A DNA stretch of 64,000 nt from Poseidonibacter ostreae. GTDB taxonomy: Bacteria > Campylobacterota > Campylobacteria > Campylobacterales > Arcobacteraceae. The stretch covers positions 40,701-104,700 of the forward strand of contig NZ_WFKJ01000004.1 in NCBI RefSeq assembly GCF_009208075.1, read 5' to 3'. The position numbers were made by a program, and so were the translations under genes. The notes under the pieces were generated by a model. It made no database searches and was not told the origin of the DNA. It saw only the letters and a program-made list of their open reading frames with translations. Numbering within the stretch: position 1 is the stretch's first letter; each line of letters begins with the position of its first letter. This document shows positions 26,573 through 37,267 of this stretch, piece by piece.

Positions 26573-27454
26573 TTATGCCTTTTTTAGAAAAATTGATAGA
26601 TAAATACCAACTGCTATAAATAAAATACCCACTAAATGATAAAGTTCTAATCTCTCACCCAAAAAGATATAAGCTAAAATTGCTCCAAAGATTGGCATTA
26701 GATGTGTAAATTGTCCAGCTTTATTTGCCCCTACTTCAACTATAGACATATTCCAAAAGTAAAATGAAAGAAGTGAAGGGAAAATCACCATATAAATAAA
26801 TGAGTATAAAACCTCATCTTTTTCTAAAAAGCTTAATTCAAAACTGTAGCCAAAAGAAAAGAACACAAAAGCTAGTACTACTATTCCAATAAAAGTTGTA
26901 ATACTTAAAAAATCAAAGGCATTTAACTCTTTTGGCTTATACTTTAGTATTACAGTATACAAAGCCCAAGTAACACAAGCAAGTAGAATCCATAAATCTC
27001 CACTGGTAAACTCTAAGGTAATAAAGTTTTTTAATTCACCTTTTAATATTAGGAAAAAAACTCCTAAAGTTGAAAGAATAATTCCAACACTTTGTAGTTT
27101 TGTAATTCGTGTTTTTAAAATGACTGCTGATAATACAATTATCATTATTGGAATACTTGAGTTAATTAATAAAGCATTAGTTGCAGTTGTAGTTTGCAAC
27201 CCATAATATAAAAGTGTATTAAATGCAGAAATACCTAAAATAGAAAAAAGGATAATAATAAAGTACTCTTTTTTTAAGACATTCATAATATGCTTAAATC
27301 TATATATCAAATAAGGTAATAAAATCAATGCAACAAAAAACCACCTAAAAAAAGCAAGTTGTAAAGGTTCTACATCAGTAGATATCAATCTTCCAAAGAC
27401 AAAGTTCCCAGACCAAAAAAGAACAGTAAGTGTTAAAAACACATAATATTTCAT
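26573..27454 (-). CDS. EamA/DMT-family transporter
   Basis: A 293-residue protein with ten transmembrane helices made of two EamA repeats, as in drug/metabolite transporters. WSGNFVFGRLISTDVEP and FRWFFVALILLPYL in the first half and IFGAILAYIFLGERL in the second are typical. Many such proteins export amino acids or metabolites. Its start is directly adjacent to the panE stop, so it is in an operon with panE; a link to pantoate or branched-chain keto acids is possible but not shown. Confidence 0.87.
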   Translation of the reverse strand: MKYYVFLTLTVLFWSGNFVFGRLISTDVEPLQLAFFRWFFVALILLPYLIYRFKHIMNVLKKEYFIIILFSILGISAFNTLLYYGLQTTTATNALLINSSIPIMIIVLSAVILKTRITKLQSVGIILSTLGVFFLILKGELKNFITLEFTSGDLWILLACVTWALYTVILKYKPKELNAFDFLSITTFIGIVVLAFVFFSFGYSFELSFLEKDEVLYSFIYMVIFPSLLSFYFWNMSIVEVGANKAGQFTHLMPIFGAILAYIFLGERLELYHLVGILFIAVGIYLSIFLKKA

Positions 27455-28426
27455 CTATTTACTTTTAAGAAGATTAGTTCTTTTTTTATTATATGTATAC
27501 TCTAAAATAGTAGCTATTGTTCTTGTATATGGAGCATCAACTCCTAATTTTTCACAGTTTTTTATAACAACTCCACAAATCTCATCAAGTTCTAAATCTC
27601 TATTATTTTGAGTATCAACCCACATTGAGGGTTTTACAGATTGAAATGTTTTCATTAACTCATACATTTTTTTTGCATCATCTTGAGTTAGGTTTACTCC
27701 TACTGCATTTGAAGCTCTTGCTGCTTCACTCATAAGACCATATATTAATTTTGCTGTTTTTTCATTTTTTAAAAGTGGTCCAGACTCTTCTTGGATAAGT
27801 GCACATATTGCATTTACACCATTATTAATAATAAGCTTATTCCAAAGTTCTAGTTTTATATCTTCACAAATAATTGTTGTTGTTTGTGTTTTATCCAATA
27901 TATTTTTGAACTTTTCTAAAAAACTTTTATTTTCTTCTGTATGCTTTAAAGCTCCAAGAAGAGTTTGAACTTCACCAGAACAGTGAACATGACCTAATTT
28001 AACAGTATGTGAAACTATAAGTCTAGTTAGTCCTCCTATTACAAAATCTTTTGGATAATACTCACACATTACATCTTCATTTTCTACACCATTTTGTAAT
28101 GAAATGTAATATGGAACTTTTAAAGATGAAGATGATTTTTTTATCCAAGAAGCTAGAGATTCTGAAATGCTTTTTGTACTCATAGCTTTTGTAGCAATAA
28201 TAACTGCATCAAAATTTTCTGGGTTTAAAGCTATTAGTTCTTCTATACTTAATGTATTTATTTTATCTTCAATTATATAATTTGGATGTGTCATTTTTAA
28301 CTTATTCTCTTTTAAATATGCTAAATTTTCTCCTCTTGCTACAAAAGTAATATTACATCCAACATCATGTAAAATCATTCCATAATAAGCTCCAATTCCA
28401 CCAGCTCCAACTACTACTATATTCAT
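27455..28426 (-). CDS. panE: 2-dehydropantoate 2-reductase family protein
   Basis: NADPH-dependent reduction of ketopantoate to pantoate in pantothenate/CoA synthesis. The 323-residue product has the Rossmann loop VVGAGGIGAYYG, the segment ISLQNGVENE with the substrate-contacting Asn, and the catalytic Lys region ELWNKLIINNGVNAI. Length is usual. It heads the small operon with the DMT and ion-transporter-like genes. Several PanE paralogues can coexist in a genome, so the exact substrate is likely but not certain. Confidence 0.88.
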   Translation of the reverse strand: MNIVVVGAGGIGAYYGMILHDVGCNITFVARGENLAYLKENKLKMTHPNYIIEDKINTLSIEELIALNPENFDAVIIATKAMSTKSISESLASWIKKSSSSLKVPYYISLQNGVENEDVMCEYYPKDFVIGGLTRLIVSHTVKLGHVHCSGEVQTLLGALKHTEENKSFLEKFKNILDKTQTTTIICEDIKLELWNKLIINNGVNAICALIQEESGPLLKNEKTAKLIYGLMSEAARASNAVGVNLTQDDAKKMYELMKTFQSVKPSMWVDTQNNRDLELDEICGVVIKNCEKLGVDAPYTRTIATILEYTYNKKRTNLLKSK

Positions 28427-28493
28427 ATTTTAAATCCTAAGTTATATTTATATTTTATATTATTTATTAAAATAGTATTATATACAAATTGAG

Positions 28494-28499
28494 TATAAT
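28494..28499 (+). promoter_or_regulatory. -10 box upstream of maf
   Basis: TATAAT in the panE-maf divergent gap, 20 bases before the TTG start, followed by an AAAAGGG ribosome site. Confidence 0.5.
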
Positions 28500-28519
28500 T
28501 CAAATAAAAAAGGGTTATC

Positions 28520-29065
28520 TTGATAAGACTTGGTTCGAATTCACAAACAAGAGCTTTATTACTAAATAATGCAAATATAGAGTTTATTCAAAATGGTGGA
28601 GATTTTGATGAAGATTCTATAAAAACAACGAATCCTAAATCTTTTTGTTATGAAGCAACAAAAGGAAAATTTAATGAGCTTTATAAAAAGTATGGTATTA
28701 AAGATATGCCATTACTAGTTGCTGATAGTGTTGTTACAACAAAAGGTTTACTTTTAAGAAAAGCAAAAGATGAAAATGATGCAAGAAATATGCTTGAACT
28801 TCAAAGTGGAAGTGAAACTTCTGTAATTACTTGTATGATTTATAAATCAAAAGACAAAGAGATTATTGACATATCAATTACTACATATATATTTAATAAA
28901 TTTGAAGAAAATGATATAAATGAATATATTAAATCAGGTGTATGTTTTGGAAAAGCTGGTGCTATTATGGTTGAAGGATTTTGTAAACCATATATTAAAG
29001 AAGTAAAAGGCTATGAAAGCACAGCTATGGGTCTTTGTGTCGAGAAATTAAAAGCTTTTATGTAA
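28520..29065 (+). CDS. maf: Maf-family nucleoside triphosphate pyrophosphatase
   Basis: Maf/YhdE-type house-cleaning pyrophosphatase acting on non-canonical or pyrimidine nucleotides, also linked to septum control. The 181-residue product starts at TTG (28520) with AAAAGGG 5 bases before it; no nearby ATG fits. The N-terminal signature IRLGSNSQTRALLL is a variant of the SxSPRR loop (QTR instead of PRR), and LLVADSVV carries the catalytic Asp. The altered loop may change specificity. Confidence 0.85.
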   Translation: MIRLGSNSQTRALLLNNANIEFIQNGGDFDEDSIKTTNPKSFCYEATKGKFNELYKKYGIKDMPLLVADSVVTTKGLLLRKAKDENDARNMLELQSGSETSVITCMIYKSKDKEIIDISITTYIFNKFEENDINEYIKSGVCFGKAGAIMVEGFCKPYIKEVKGYESTAMGLCVEKLKAFM

Positions 29066-29096
29066 TAATATCAAACATTATAAAAATAGGAAAAAA

Positions 29097-30455
29097 ATGA
29101 AAATATCAAATATTATATATACTGCTGTTTTATCTTCTACTATCTTTGTTGGTTGTTCTAAACCTTATGTAGAAAACAATTCTCAAATGATTGAAAATAA
29201 AGAAGTTCTTATTCAAAATACAGTAATTGAAAAAGAAAAAGAGATAACTCCAATAGTTGAAAAAGTAGTAAATCAATTTACATTAGATTCAAATTCAAAA
29301 GAGTTTTTAGAAATATTAAAAAATGACAAATATGCATCTTTATGTTCAAGTAAAGAGAAGTATTTATCTATAAAAGATATGAATGATAGCCAAGAAAAAG
29401 TTGATTTATTAAAAGATTTATTTTATGAATATACAAATAATTTAAGTAACTCTTGTATCGATCAAAATGCTTTTAAAAAGAAATTAAAACAAAGAAAATA
29501 TAGAGATATGAATCAAGATTATGAAGTATATAATGTAGATGTCAATAAAGAAAAACTATTAGAAAAATATACATCAAATACAAAAAGTGTTAAAAGTATT
29601 TTAGAAACTTATACACCAAAGCACCCGCAATTTTTTGCACTTATAAGTAAACTTGACAAAGACAAGTTATCTGAATCAAAATATAATAAACTAAGATTAA
29701 ATATTGAAAGACTTAAACTTTTAAAGTATTCAAATAATGATAATTTTATTCAATTAAATGTTCCATCATATAATTTTGCATTTTACGAAGATGGCAAAAA
29801 AACAAAAACTTTTGGAACAGTTGTAGGAGCAAAAGATGCACAAACACCTATACTTTCAAGTAAATTAGCTTATTTTATAGTAAATCCTACTTGGAATATT
29901 CCTGATTCTATTGCAAAAAGTTCTATTATTCCAAAAGCTTTAAAAGATAAAAACTATTTAAGAAAGAAAAATATAGTTATTAGAAAAAACTATAGACTTG
30001 ATTCTAAAAAAATAAAATGGAATGATGTAAAATGGAAAAAATATTTAAAGAAAAATGTTAAATATATTCCATATAAGTTTATTCAACTACCATCAAGAAC
30101 AAATGGAATGGGTAGAATGAAGTTTATTTTTCCAAATGATTATGCAGTTTATATGCACGATACAATTGGGACATGGAGATTTAAATCAAATAGAGAAAAA
30201 ATAAGATTTACAAGCCATGGATGTATTAGATTAGAACATCCTGTTAGTTTGATGAAGTATTTATCAGAAAATTATACAAAATACTCTTATAAGAAAGTTA
30301 GAGGTATTTACGATAGTCAAAGAACTGATACAATTAGATTAAACAAACAATTACCTATTCATTTAACATACCAAACAGTGCAAGTTAATAATGGTAATCT
30401 ATCATTTTATAGTGATGTTTATGGATATGATAAGCTTCAAAAGCTAAACTTCTAA
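29097..30455 (+). CDS. L,D-transpeptidase (YkuD family) lipoprotein
   Basis: A 452-residue exported protein with a lipoprotein signal peptide (lipobox VGCSK, Cys20). The N-terminal 220 residues are a helical, Lys/Asn-rich region like the scaffolding domain of YcbB/LdtD-type enzymes. The catalytic YkuD domain spans about 220-400 with the MHDT and SHGCIRLEHP motifs; the catalytic Cys is residue 376 with His374 in the same motif. It would form 3-3 peptidoglycan cross-links or attach proteins. AGGA precedes the ATG. In Campylobacterota such proteins (Pgp/Csd-like neighbours) affect cell shape. Confidence 0.9.
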   Translation: MKISNIIYTAVLSSTIFVGCSKPYVENNSQMIENKEVLIQNTVIEKEKEITPIVEKVVNQFTLDSNSKEFLEILKNDKYASLCSSKEKYLSIKDMNDSQEKVDLLKDLFYEYTNNLSNSCIDQNAFKKKLKQRKYRDMNQDYEVYNVDVNKEKLLEKYTSNTKSVKSILETYTPKHPQFFALISKLDKDKLSESKYNKLRLNIERLKLLKYSNNDNFIQLNVPSYNFAFYEDGKKTKTFGTVVGAKDAQTPILSSKLAYFIVNPTWNIPDSIAKSSIIPKALKDKNYLRKKNIVIRKNYRLDSKKIKWNDVKWKKYLKKNVKYIPYKFIQLPSRTNGMGRMKFIFPNDYAVYMHDTIGTWRFKSNREKIRFTSHGCIRLEHPVSLMKYLSENYTKYSYKKVRGIYDSQRTDTIRLNKQLPIHLTYQTVQVNNGNLSFYSDVYGYDKLQKLNF

Positions 30456-30459
30456 ACTG

Positions 30460-30488
30460 TTTTAAAAGAGCAAAGTGCTCTTTTAAAA
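30460..30488. terminator. shared terminator of converging genes
   Basis: A perfect 13-bp stem (30460-30472 with 30476-30488; arm TTTTAAAAGAGCA) and a 3-base loop, usable in both directions. It overlaps the stop of the minus-strand gene. Confidence 0.88.
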
Positions 30489-30950
30489 TAAAGATTTTAT
30501 AATAGTTACCATTCCAATATGTAAGTTATAGTTTCCTACTGGAAAATCAAGGTGGTCTTCTTCTGTTAAATCTACTTTATATGAACTAAGATATTTACCT
30601 AAAACTTCTAAATCTACTTTTTCATATGCAACATCTTTATATGAAGTTCTTAATAATTTATTTTGTGCATTACTTAATTCTAAAGTAAAGGCAAGAGTTC
30701 GTAAAGAGATTAAATCTGTCCACTTATAAAATAGCTCAGAATCCAAAGCTTCTTTTATCTCACCCTCTGGTGTAAATAAAATATTTTGTTTTTTTAAAGC
30801 TAATAAAACAGACAATATCGCATCTACAAAAGGTACAATTTTTTCTTTCCAAAATGGCGCTTCATCACTTTTTTCTAAAGCACTAGTAAAGTAGTCTAAA
30901 ATCTCTTCTTTTGTATTATTTTGTAGAAGTTCACTTAATTTATCATTCAT
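30483..30950 (-). CDS. hypothetical protein downstream of dxs
   Basis: A 155-residue, acidic, soluble-looking protein with no recognised motif. Its central part, APFWKEKIVPFVDAILSVLL, resembles a conserved helix found in some transfer-system and plasmid-associated proteins, but this is not enough for a call. Its ATG follows the dxs stop by two bases, so it is cotranscribed with dxs. It ends in a strong terminator. Function unknown. Confidence 0.75.
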   Translation of the reverse strand: MNDKLSELLQNNTKEEILDYFTSALEKSDEAPFWKEKIVPFVDAILSVLLALKKQNILFTPEGEIKEALDSELFYKWTDLISLRTLAFTLELSNAQNKLLRTSYKDVAYEKVDLEVLGKYLSSYKVDLTEEDHLDFPVGNYNLHIGMVTIIKSLF

Positions 30951-30952
30951 TT

Positions 30953-32755
30953 TTATTTTATTCTCTTTACTAAATCTTCTGGGGCTAAACTTAAACTCTG
31001 TTCAACTAGTTTAGTATCTCCATGCTCTATAAAACTATCTTCATACTCAAAAGATGTTAATTTTATATTTATATTTTCTTCATTTAAAAACTCTAAAATA
31101 GCACTTCCAACTCCACCTTGTTTTTGTGAATCAGAGAAAACATACCACTCATCATATCTAGTAGCTAAATCTTTTAAACACTCACTATCTATTGGTTTAA
31201 CAAATCTTAAATCTACAATAGCTATATCTTCATCATGTAGTTTTTCAGTTTCACAAGCACGTCCTACTCCTGCTCCATAACCAATAAACAGCTTCTTGCT
31301 TTTACCCTCTTTTAGTATTTGAGCTTTTCCAAGCTCAAAAGGAACAATAGGAAAGTCAACTTCCATAAAGGCACCTCTTGGATACCTAATAGCACTAGGA
31401 GATGTTAAAGTATAAGCAAAAGATAAACCCTCTTCTAAAGTTGCATTATCTCTTGGTGCAAAAACAATCATATTAGGAATAAACCTTAAATATGAAATAT
31501 CAAAAGCACCTTGATGAGTTTCGCCATCATTTCCTACAGTTCCTGCTCTATCAATTGCAAAAACTACAGGTAAATCCATTAAACATACATCATGAATAAT
31601 TTGGTCAAAACCACGTTGAAGAAAAGTAGAATAAATAGTAATATATGGTTTAAAACCTTCTTTTGCCATTGCTGCCATTGAAGTAACTGCATGTTGTTCT
31701 GCAATTGCTACATCCCAAAACCGTTCAGGAAACTTATCCATTAATTTATTTATTCCAGTACCACTTGGCATTGCAGCAGTAACACCTACAATATTTTCAT
31801 GCTTACATGCTAAAGCACATAAAGCTTCAGCAAATACAGCTGTTGCAGCTTTTGGTGCAGCTTTTTTTATAAAAGCTCCATCTTCAACATTAAAAGGACC
31901 AACACCATGCCAATGCTCATGTTGACCTTCTGCAATTTCGTAGCCTTTTCCTTTTACTGTTCTTGCATGAACAATTACAGGTTTTTTCATACCCTTTGCT
32001 AATTCTAAAGTATCAATTACTTCTTCTAGATTATGTCCATCAATAGGTCCAATATAATCAATACCCATCTCTTCAAATAAAATACCTGGAGTAATAAGCT
32101 TCATAGCTTCTTCCATTCTTTTAGCGATATAAGTAGTACCCTCTGGCATATTATTTTTAATAAAAGTATTAACTCTATCTTTAAAACCTTGATAAGTTTT
32201 TCCTGCAAGTAGTTTTGAAAGATGTTTTGAAATTGCTCCAATTGGTTTTGCAATTGACATTTCATTATCATTTAAAATAATTACAACAGGAAGTTTTAAA
32301 TCCCCTAATTCATTTAAAGCTTCATAAACCATTCCAGCGGTCATAGAACCATCACCAATCATAACAACTGGTACTCTATCTTCTTGCTTTAGTTTAATCG
32401 ATTTTGCTGCACCCACAGCTAAAGAAATAGAAGTTGAACTATGCCCTGCTATAAAATAGTCAGCATCAGATTCATTTGGTTTTGTAAAACCACTTAATCC
32501 ACCAAACTGTCTAATTGTTTCAAACTCTTCCCAACGTCCTGTTAATAACTTGTGAGGATAACATTGGTGAGAAACATCAAATATAAAAGGATCACTGTAT
32601 GCATCAAAAACTTTATGCATTCCAACAGTTAATTCAACAGCACCTAAAGTAGAGGAAAAATGACCACCTTTTCTAGATACTACATCAATAATTCTATCTC
32701 TAATATCTTGAGATACAGTTTCTAATTCTTCGAGTGATTTATCTTTTATATTCAT
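30953..32755 (-). CDS. dxs: 1-deoxy-D-xylulose-5-phosphate synthase
   Basis: Thiamine-diphosphate enzyme condensing pyruvate and glyceraldehyde-3-phosphate, first step of the MEP isoprenoid pathway. About 600 residues. GHSSTSISLAVGAA, the ThDP motif GDGSMTAGMVYEALN, and the transketolase pyrimidine domain with AIDRAGTVGNDG are present. A longer frame from TTG at 32767 exists, but GGGAG lies 5 bases before the ATG at 32755, which is chosen. Another pathway gene, ispE, is at 2244-3008. hisC lies just upstream. Confidence 0.96.
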   Translation of the reverse strand: MNIKDKSLEELETVSQDIRDRIIDVVSRKGGHFSSTLGAVELTVGMHKVFDAYSDPFIFDVSHQCYPHKLLTGRWEEFETIRQFGGLSGFTKPNESDADYFIAGHSSTSISLAVGAAKSIKLKQEDRVPVVMIGDGSMTAGMVYEALNELGDLKLPVVIILNDNEMSIAKPIGAISKHLSKLLAGKTYQGFKDRVNTFIKNNMPEGTTYIAKRMEEAMKLITPGILFEEMGIDYIGPIDGHNLEEVIDTLELAKGMKKPVIVHARTVKGKGYEIAEGQHEHWHGVGPFNVEDGAFIKKAAPKAATAVFAEALCALACKHENIVGVTAAMPSGTGINKLMDKFPERFWDVAIAEQHAVTSMAAMAKEGFKPYITIYSTFLQRGFDQIIHDVCLMDLPVVFAIDRAGTVGNDGETHQGAFDISYLRFIPNMIVFAPRDNATLEEGLSFAYTLTSPSAIRYPRGAFMEVDFPIVPFELGKAQILKEGKSKKLFIGYGAGVGRACETEKLHDEDIAIVDLRFVKPIDSECLKDLATRYDEWYVFSDSQKQGGVGSAILEFLNEENINIKLTSFEYEDSFIEHGDTKLVEQSLSLAPEDLVKRIK

Positions 32756-32770
32756 AATTTCTCCCAAAGT

Positions 32771-33877
32771 CTATTTTAACTTTTCTAATACTTCGTCTAG
32801 TACTTTAAACACTTTTGTATTTTGCTCATTTGAACCAATTGTAATTCTTATAGCATTAACACCATAACCTGTTAAATCTCGTACAATTACACCCTGTTCA
32901 AGTAAGTTTTGAGCCACTTCTTTTGAAGAGAATAAATCACCAAACTTTAATGTTATAAAGTTTGTATATGAATCAATATAATCAAAGCCTTTCTTTTGAG
33001 CATAATCTTCATATCTTTTCATTTCTTCAAAGTTTTTAGCAATACAAGAAGTAACAAACTCTTCATCTTTTAAAGCTTCAATAGCTGCTGCTAATGTTAA
33101 AGTAGTGATATTAAAAGGTGCACGAAGTTTATATAATGTTTTTATAATATCTTCATTTGCTATTCCATACCCAACTCTCATTCCACCTAATGCATATGCT
33201 TTAGAAAATGTTCCTAAATAAATACAGTTTGGAAATGTAGAGATTAACTCTTTTGCATTAATTTTCTTTTTTTCATCTTTAAAAGATGCATATTCTTGAT
33301 AAGCACCATCAACTACAACCAAAGTATCTTTATCAATAGTTTCTAAAAATGCATAAACATCATCTTTATCTAAGCATTCACCTAAAGGATTATTAGGTAA
33401 ACATAAAAAAATTATATCAGCACCATGTTCTTTGTAAAGATTTGAGAATTGTTCTAAATTATGCTCATCATCTTTTGTTTTTATGATTTTTGAACCAGTT
33501 TGTTTTCCATAAATTTCATACATTGCAAATGTAGTTTTACTCATTAAAATTTTAGAATTACTATCGCATTTTGCATGTACACAAAACTCTAGGATTTGGT
33601 CACTTCCCGAACCTACAATAATATTTGATTCATCAACTTCAAACTTATTTGCTAAGGCTTCTTTTAATTCATACATTGAATCATCTGGATATACAAACAT
33701 ATTTCCAGCAATTTCTTTAATCTTTGAAGTTACTTTGGGAGATGTACCATATGGGTTTTCATTTGATGCAAGTTTTATAATATTTTTTGGGTCAATTCCA
33801 TACTCACGTACAACCAATTCAATTGGTTTTCCAGCTTCATAAATAGTTACATTGTCTAATACTTTATTAAAATTCAT
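32771..33877 (-). CDS. hisC: histidinol-phosphate aminotransferase
   Basis: PLP-dependent class I/II aminotransferase of histidine synthesis, 368 residues. Motifs: SNENPYG near residue 39, DGAYQEYA before the cofactor site, and the PLP lysine in [17 protein letters not shown]; ends with VRITIGS-type [12 protein letters not shown]. The position directly after pheA (25 bases) suggests that it may also act on aromatic keto acids (prephenate or phenylpyruvate), as HisC does in some bacteria; this is inference. Confidence 0.94.
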   Translation of the reverse strand: MNFNKVLDNVTIYEAGKPIELVVREYGIDPKNIIKLASNENPYGTSPKVTSKIKEIAGNMFVYPDDSMYELKEALANKFEVDESNIIVGSGSDQILEFCVHAKCDSNSKILMSKTTFAMYEIYGKQTGSKIIKTKDDEHNLEQFSNLYKEHGADIIFLCLPNNPLGECLDKDDVYAFLETIDKDTLVVVDGAYQEYASFKDEKKKINAKELISTFPNCIYLGTFSKAYALGGMRVGYGIANEDIIKTLYKLRAPFNITTLTLAAAIEALKDEEFVTSCIAKNFEEMKRYEDYAQKKGFDYIDSYTNFITLKFGDLFSSKEVAQNLLEQGVIVRDLTGYGVNAIRITIGSNEQNTKVFKVLDEVLEKLK

Positions 33878-33902
33878 TTATATATTCCTAATTATATTAC
33901 TA

Positions 33903-34970
33903 TTAAATATCGTGTATTTCTTTTACATATGATCCTAAGATTTTTATAGAATCTTTATGTTTATCTAATATCTCTTTTATTCCATCATCATCTTTATGCC
34001 CATCAAAATCAATAAAGAATATTGAATTTCCCTCAGCAATATGTGATTTAATTTTAGTAAAGTTAACACCAGCATTTTTAAAATCAATTAAAAAATCAAC
34101 TAATGCTCCTTGTTTATCTGAAAGCTTCACTAAAATTGATGTTTTATCATTTCCACTTTGTCCATTTTCAAAGTCACTAATTATAAAGAACCTTGTTCTA
34201 TTATTATCTTTATCTTCAATATTTTCAAAAAGAATTGGAAGATTATTTAGCTTTGCTCCAACATGAGGACAAATTGCTGCACTTCCTGGTTCATTTATAG
34301 CAATTTTTGCAGCTTTAGTTGTTGATTCAATTGGTATTTGTTCAACTTCATCTAAACCAAAATTAGCTAAAAATTTTCTACATTGTTCAAAAGCAATATC
34401 TTTTGAATAAATTCTTTTTATATCTTCTACTTTATCGCAAGTTGAAGCTAGTGTATGATGAATATCAAGTACAACTTCTGCAATAATTTTTAAGTTATAC
34501 TTATTTAAACAGTTAATAGTATCTGTAACTATTCCATTTGATGAATTTTCAATAGGAACAACACCAAATCTTGCTTTTTTAGTATCCACTTCTCTAAAAA
34601 TTCCTTTTATAGAAGAGATTGATACATAAGAACTCATTGCACCAAATCTACCTTCTGCTGCTTGATGAGTAAAAGAACCCTCAGGTCCTAAATAAGCTAC
34701 ATTCTCTGGAAGTTCAAGATTTCTAGAGATTGCAAATATTTCTAAAAAAAGTGCTTCAATAGCAGCTCTATTTAGTTTTCCTTCATTTAAAGATTCTAAT
34801 CTATCTATAATTGCTTTTTCACGTTCAGGTCTATAAATTGCTCCACCACTATGGGCTTTTAAAACTCCTACTTGATGAACAACTTCCATTCGTTCATTAA
34901 TTAGTTTTAATAATTCGTTATCTATATTATCAAGTTTATTTCTTAATTCTAATAATCCTGCTTCACTCAT
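33903..34970 (-). CDS. pheA: bifunctional chorismate mutase/prephenate dehydratase
   Basis: P-protein converting chorismate through prephenate to phenylpyruvate, 355 residues. An AroQ chorismate mutase domain (about 1-90, LRNKLDNIDNELLKLINERM) precedes the prephenate dehydratase domain (about 96-270, YLGPEGSFTHQAA, PIENSSNG, and NNRTRFFI with the TRF motif) and a C-terminal ACT domain for phenylalanine feedback (about 275-355). All three are complete. Located between lysA and hisC, as in Campylobacter. Confidence 0.96.
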   Translation of the reverse strand: MSEAGLLELRNKLDNIDNELLKLINERMEVVHQVGVLKAHSGGAIYRPEREKAIIDRLESLNEGKLNRAAIEALFLEIFAISRNLELPENVAYLGPEGSFTHQAAEGRFGAMSSYVSISSIKGIFREVDTKKARFGVVPIENSSNGIVTDTINCLNKYNLKIIAEVVLDIHHTLASTCDKVEDIKRIYSKDIAFEQCRKFLANFGLDEVEQIPIESTTKAAKIAINEPGSAAICPHVGAKLNNLPILFENIEDKDNNRTRFFIISDFENGQSGNDKTSILVKLSDKQGALVDFLIDFKNAGVNFTKIKSHIAEGNSIFFIDFDGHKDDDGIKEILDKHKDSIKILGSYVKEIHDI

Positions 34971-34996
34971 AAGTACCCTTTTTTGCTATTACTTAA

Positions 34997-36205
34997 TTAT
35001 TTTAAAAATTCTTCTTCATGTGCAATTAAATCTTCAAAAGTTTCTCTTCTTCTAATAAGTCTATCTTGTCCATTTTCTACTGCAATTTCTGCTACTTTAT
35101 TTCTCGTATTATAATTTGATGCCATTGTAAAACAATAAGCCCCTGCAGAATAAATTGCAACTAAATCATTATGTTTTGTTTGAGGTAAATTAATGTTTTT
35201 AGCAAAGAAATCTCCACTTTCACATACTGGACCTACTAAATTACAATCACTTAATTCTTCATTATCATTTAGTACTTCAACTTTATGATATGCATCATAT
35301 AAAGCTGGTCTAATTAAATCATTCATAGCTCCATCAACAATAACAAATCTTTTATTTCCATTTACTTTTTCATAAAGTACTTTAGATACAAATACTCCAG
35401 AGTTTCCAACTAAAAATCTTCCTGGCTCACAAACGATTGTAATATCTAAACCAAATAAACACTCTAAAATAGCTTGTGCATACTCATTTGTATCAATTAG
35501 TTTTTCATCATCATAAACAATACCTAAACCACCACCAACATCAAAAAATGAAAGTTCAATTTTTATAGCAGCAAGGTTTCTTACTAAATCAGATACAATT
35601 TTTACAGACTCTTTAATTGGTTCTAATTGTGTTAATTGTGAACCAATATGACAATGGATTCCAGTTGGTTCTAAATTATCAGAGTTTTTACACTGAATAT
35701 ACATTCTTTTTGCAGTATCAATATCAACTCCAAATTTATTCTCATGTAAACCAGTTGAAATATATGGATGAGTTTGAGGGTCAATATTAGGATTAACTCT
35801 AATTGAAATTCTTGCAATTACATCTAATTCTTTAGCAATTGATTCAACTCTATCAAGCTCAGCAGCACTTTCAACATTTATCATTAAAATACCAAGACCT
35901 AGAGCTTCTTTAATCTCAGAATCAATTTTTCCAACACCAGAAAAGATGATTTTATAAGGAGCAATTCCTACTTTTAAAGCACGTTTAACTTCACCAATTG
36001 ATACACAATCAGCTCCCGCTCCTAAGCTTGCTAAATGTTTAATAACAGAAAGATTTGAGTTTGCTTTTACAGCATATGCTAAAATTGATTTTCTTGCTTT
36101 AAATGCACCTTTTAACTCTTCATATTGTCCTGTAATATGGTCAAAATCGTATACATAGTATGGTGTTTTATATTTGTTTGCTAATTCTTTAAAATCTATA
36201 TTCAT
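34997..36205 (-). CDS. lysA: diaminopimelate decarboxylase
   Basis: PLP enzyme making lysine from meso-diaminopimelate, 402 residues. The fold III signature is clear: PLP lysine in ILAYAVKANSNLSV near residue 46, GGGLGIVY, CEPGRFLV and the C-terminal VGPVCESGDFFAKN with the active-site Cys, then YSAGAYCFTMASNYN. Leads the lysA-pheA-hisC-dxs series on the minus strand. The upstream gap to fabI holds a large nested hairpin. Confidence 0.97.
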   Translation of the reverse strand: MNIDFKELANKYKTPYYVYDFDHITGQYEELKGAFKARKSILAYAVKANSNLSVIKHLASLGAGADCVSIGEVKRALKVGIAPYKIIFSGVGKIDSEIKEALGLGILMINVESAAELDRVESIAKELDVIARISIRVNPNIDPQTHPYISTGLHENKFGVDIDTAKRMYIQCKNSDNLEPTGIHCHIGSQLTQLEPIKESVKIVSDLVRNLAAIKIELSFFDVGGGLGIVYDDEKLIDTNEYAQAILECLFGLDITIVCEPGRFLVGNSGVFVSKVLYEKVNGNKRFVIVDGAMNDLIRPALYDAYHKVEVLNDNEELSDCNLVGPVCESGDFFAKNINLPQTKHNDLVAIYSAGAYCFTMASNYNTRNKVAEIAVENGQDRLIRRRETFEDLIAHEEEFLK

Positions 36206-36317
36206 TTTTATAATTTTCCTATTTTCTTATTCATTAAAATTTTAATTTAAAATTCAAAAAATCTAAAATTAAAACTTCGTCTTTTTAGTTGTTTTTACCT
36301 ATTTTAAGTAGTTTAGA

Positions 36318-36437
36318 AAGCGTGAGATTTTGTCTTAGACCAAGGCAGAAAAAGAAAATTAGGCAGGAGCATACATAAAGTATGTGAGTGTCTAATTTTC
36401 TTTTTTCAACGCAGGTATTAGTCAAAAGCTTACGCTT
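36318..36437. repeat. 120-bp nested imperfect inverted repeat between fabI and lysA
   Basis: Three nested stems are visible. Outer: 36318-36341 with 36414-36437, 18 of 24 positions complementary plus one G-U pair. Middle: a perfect 14 bp, 36349-36362 with 36392-36405 (AAAAAGAAAATTAG). Inner: 36369-36374 with 36380-36385 (GCATAC, one G-U) around a 5-base loop. It is more GC-rich than its surroundings and covers about half the intergenic space. It may be a REP/MITE-like repeat, a structured RNA or a processing/termination element; no second copy was seen in the window. Confidence 0.7.
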
Positions 36438-36442
36438 AATGA

Positions 36443-37267
<825 letters not shown>

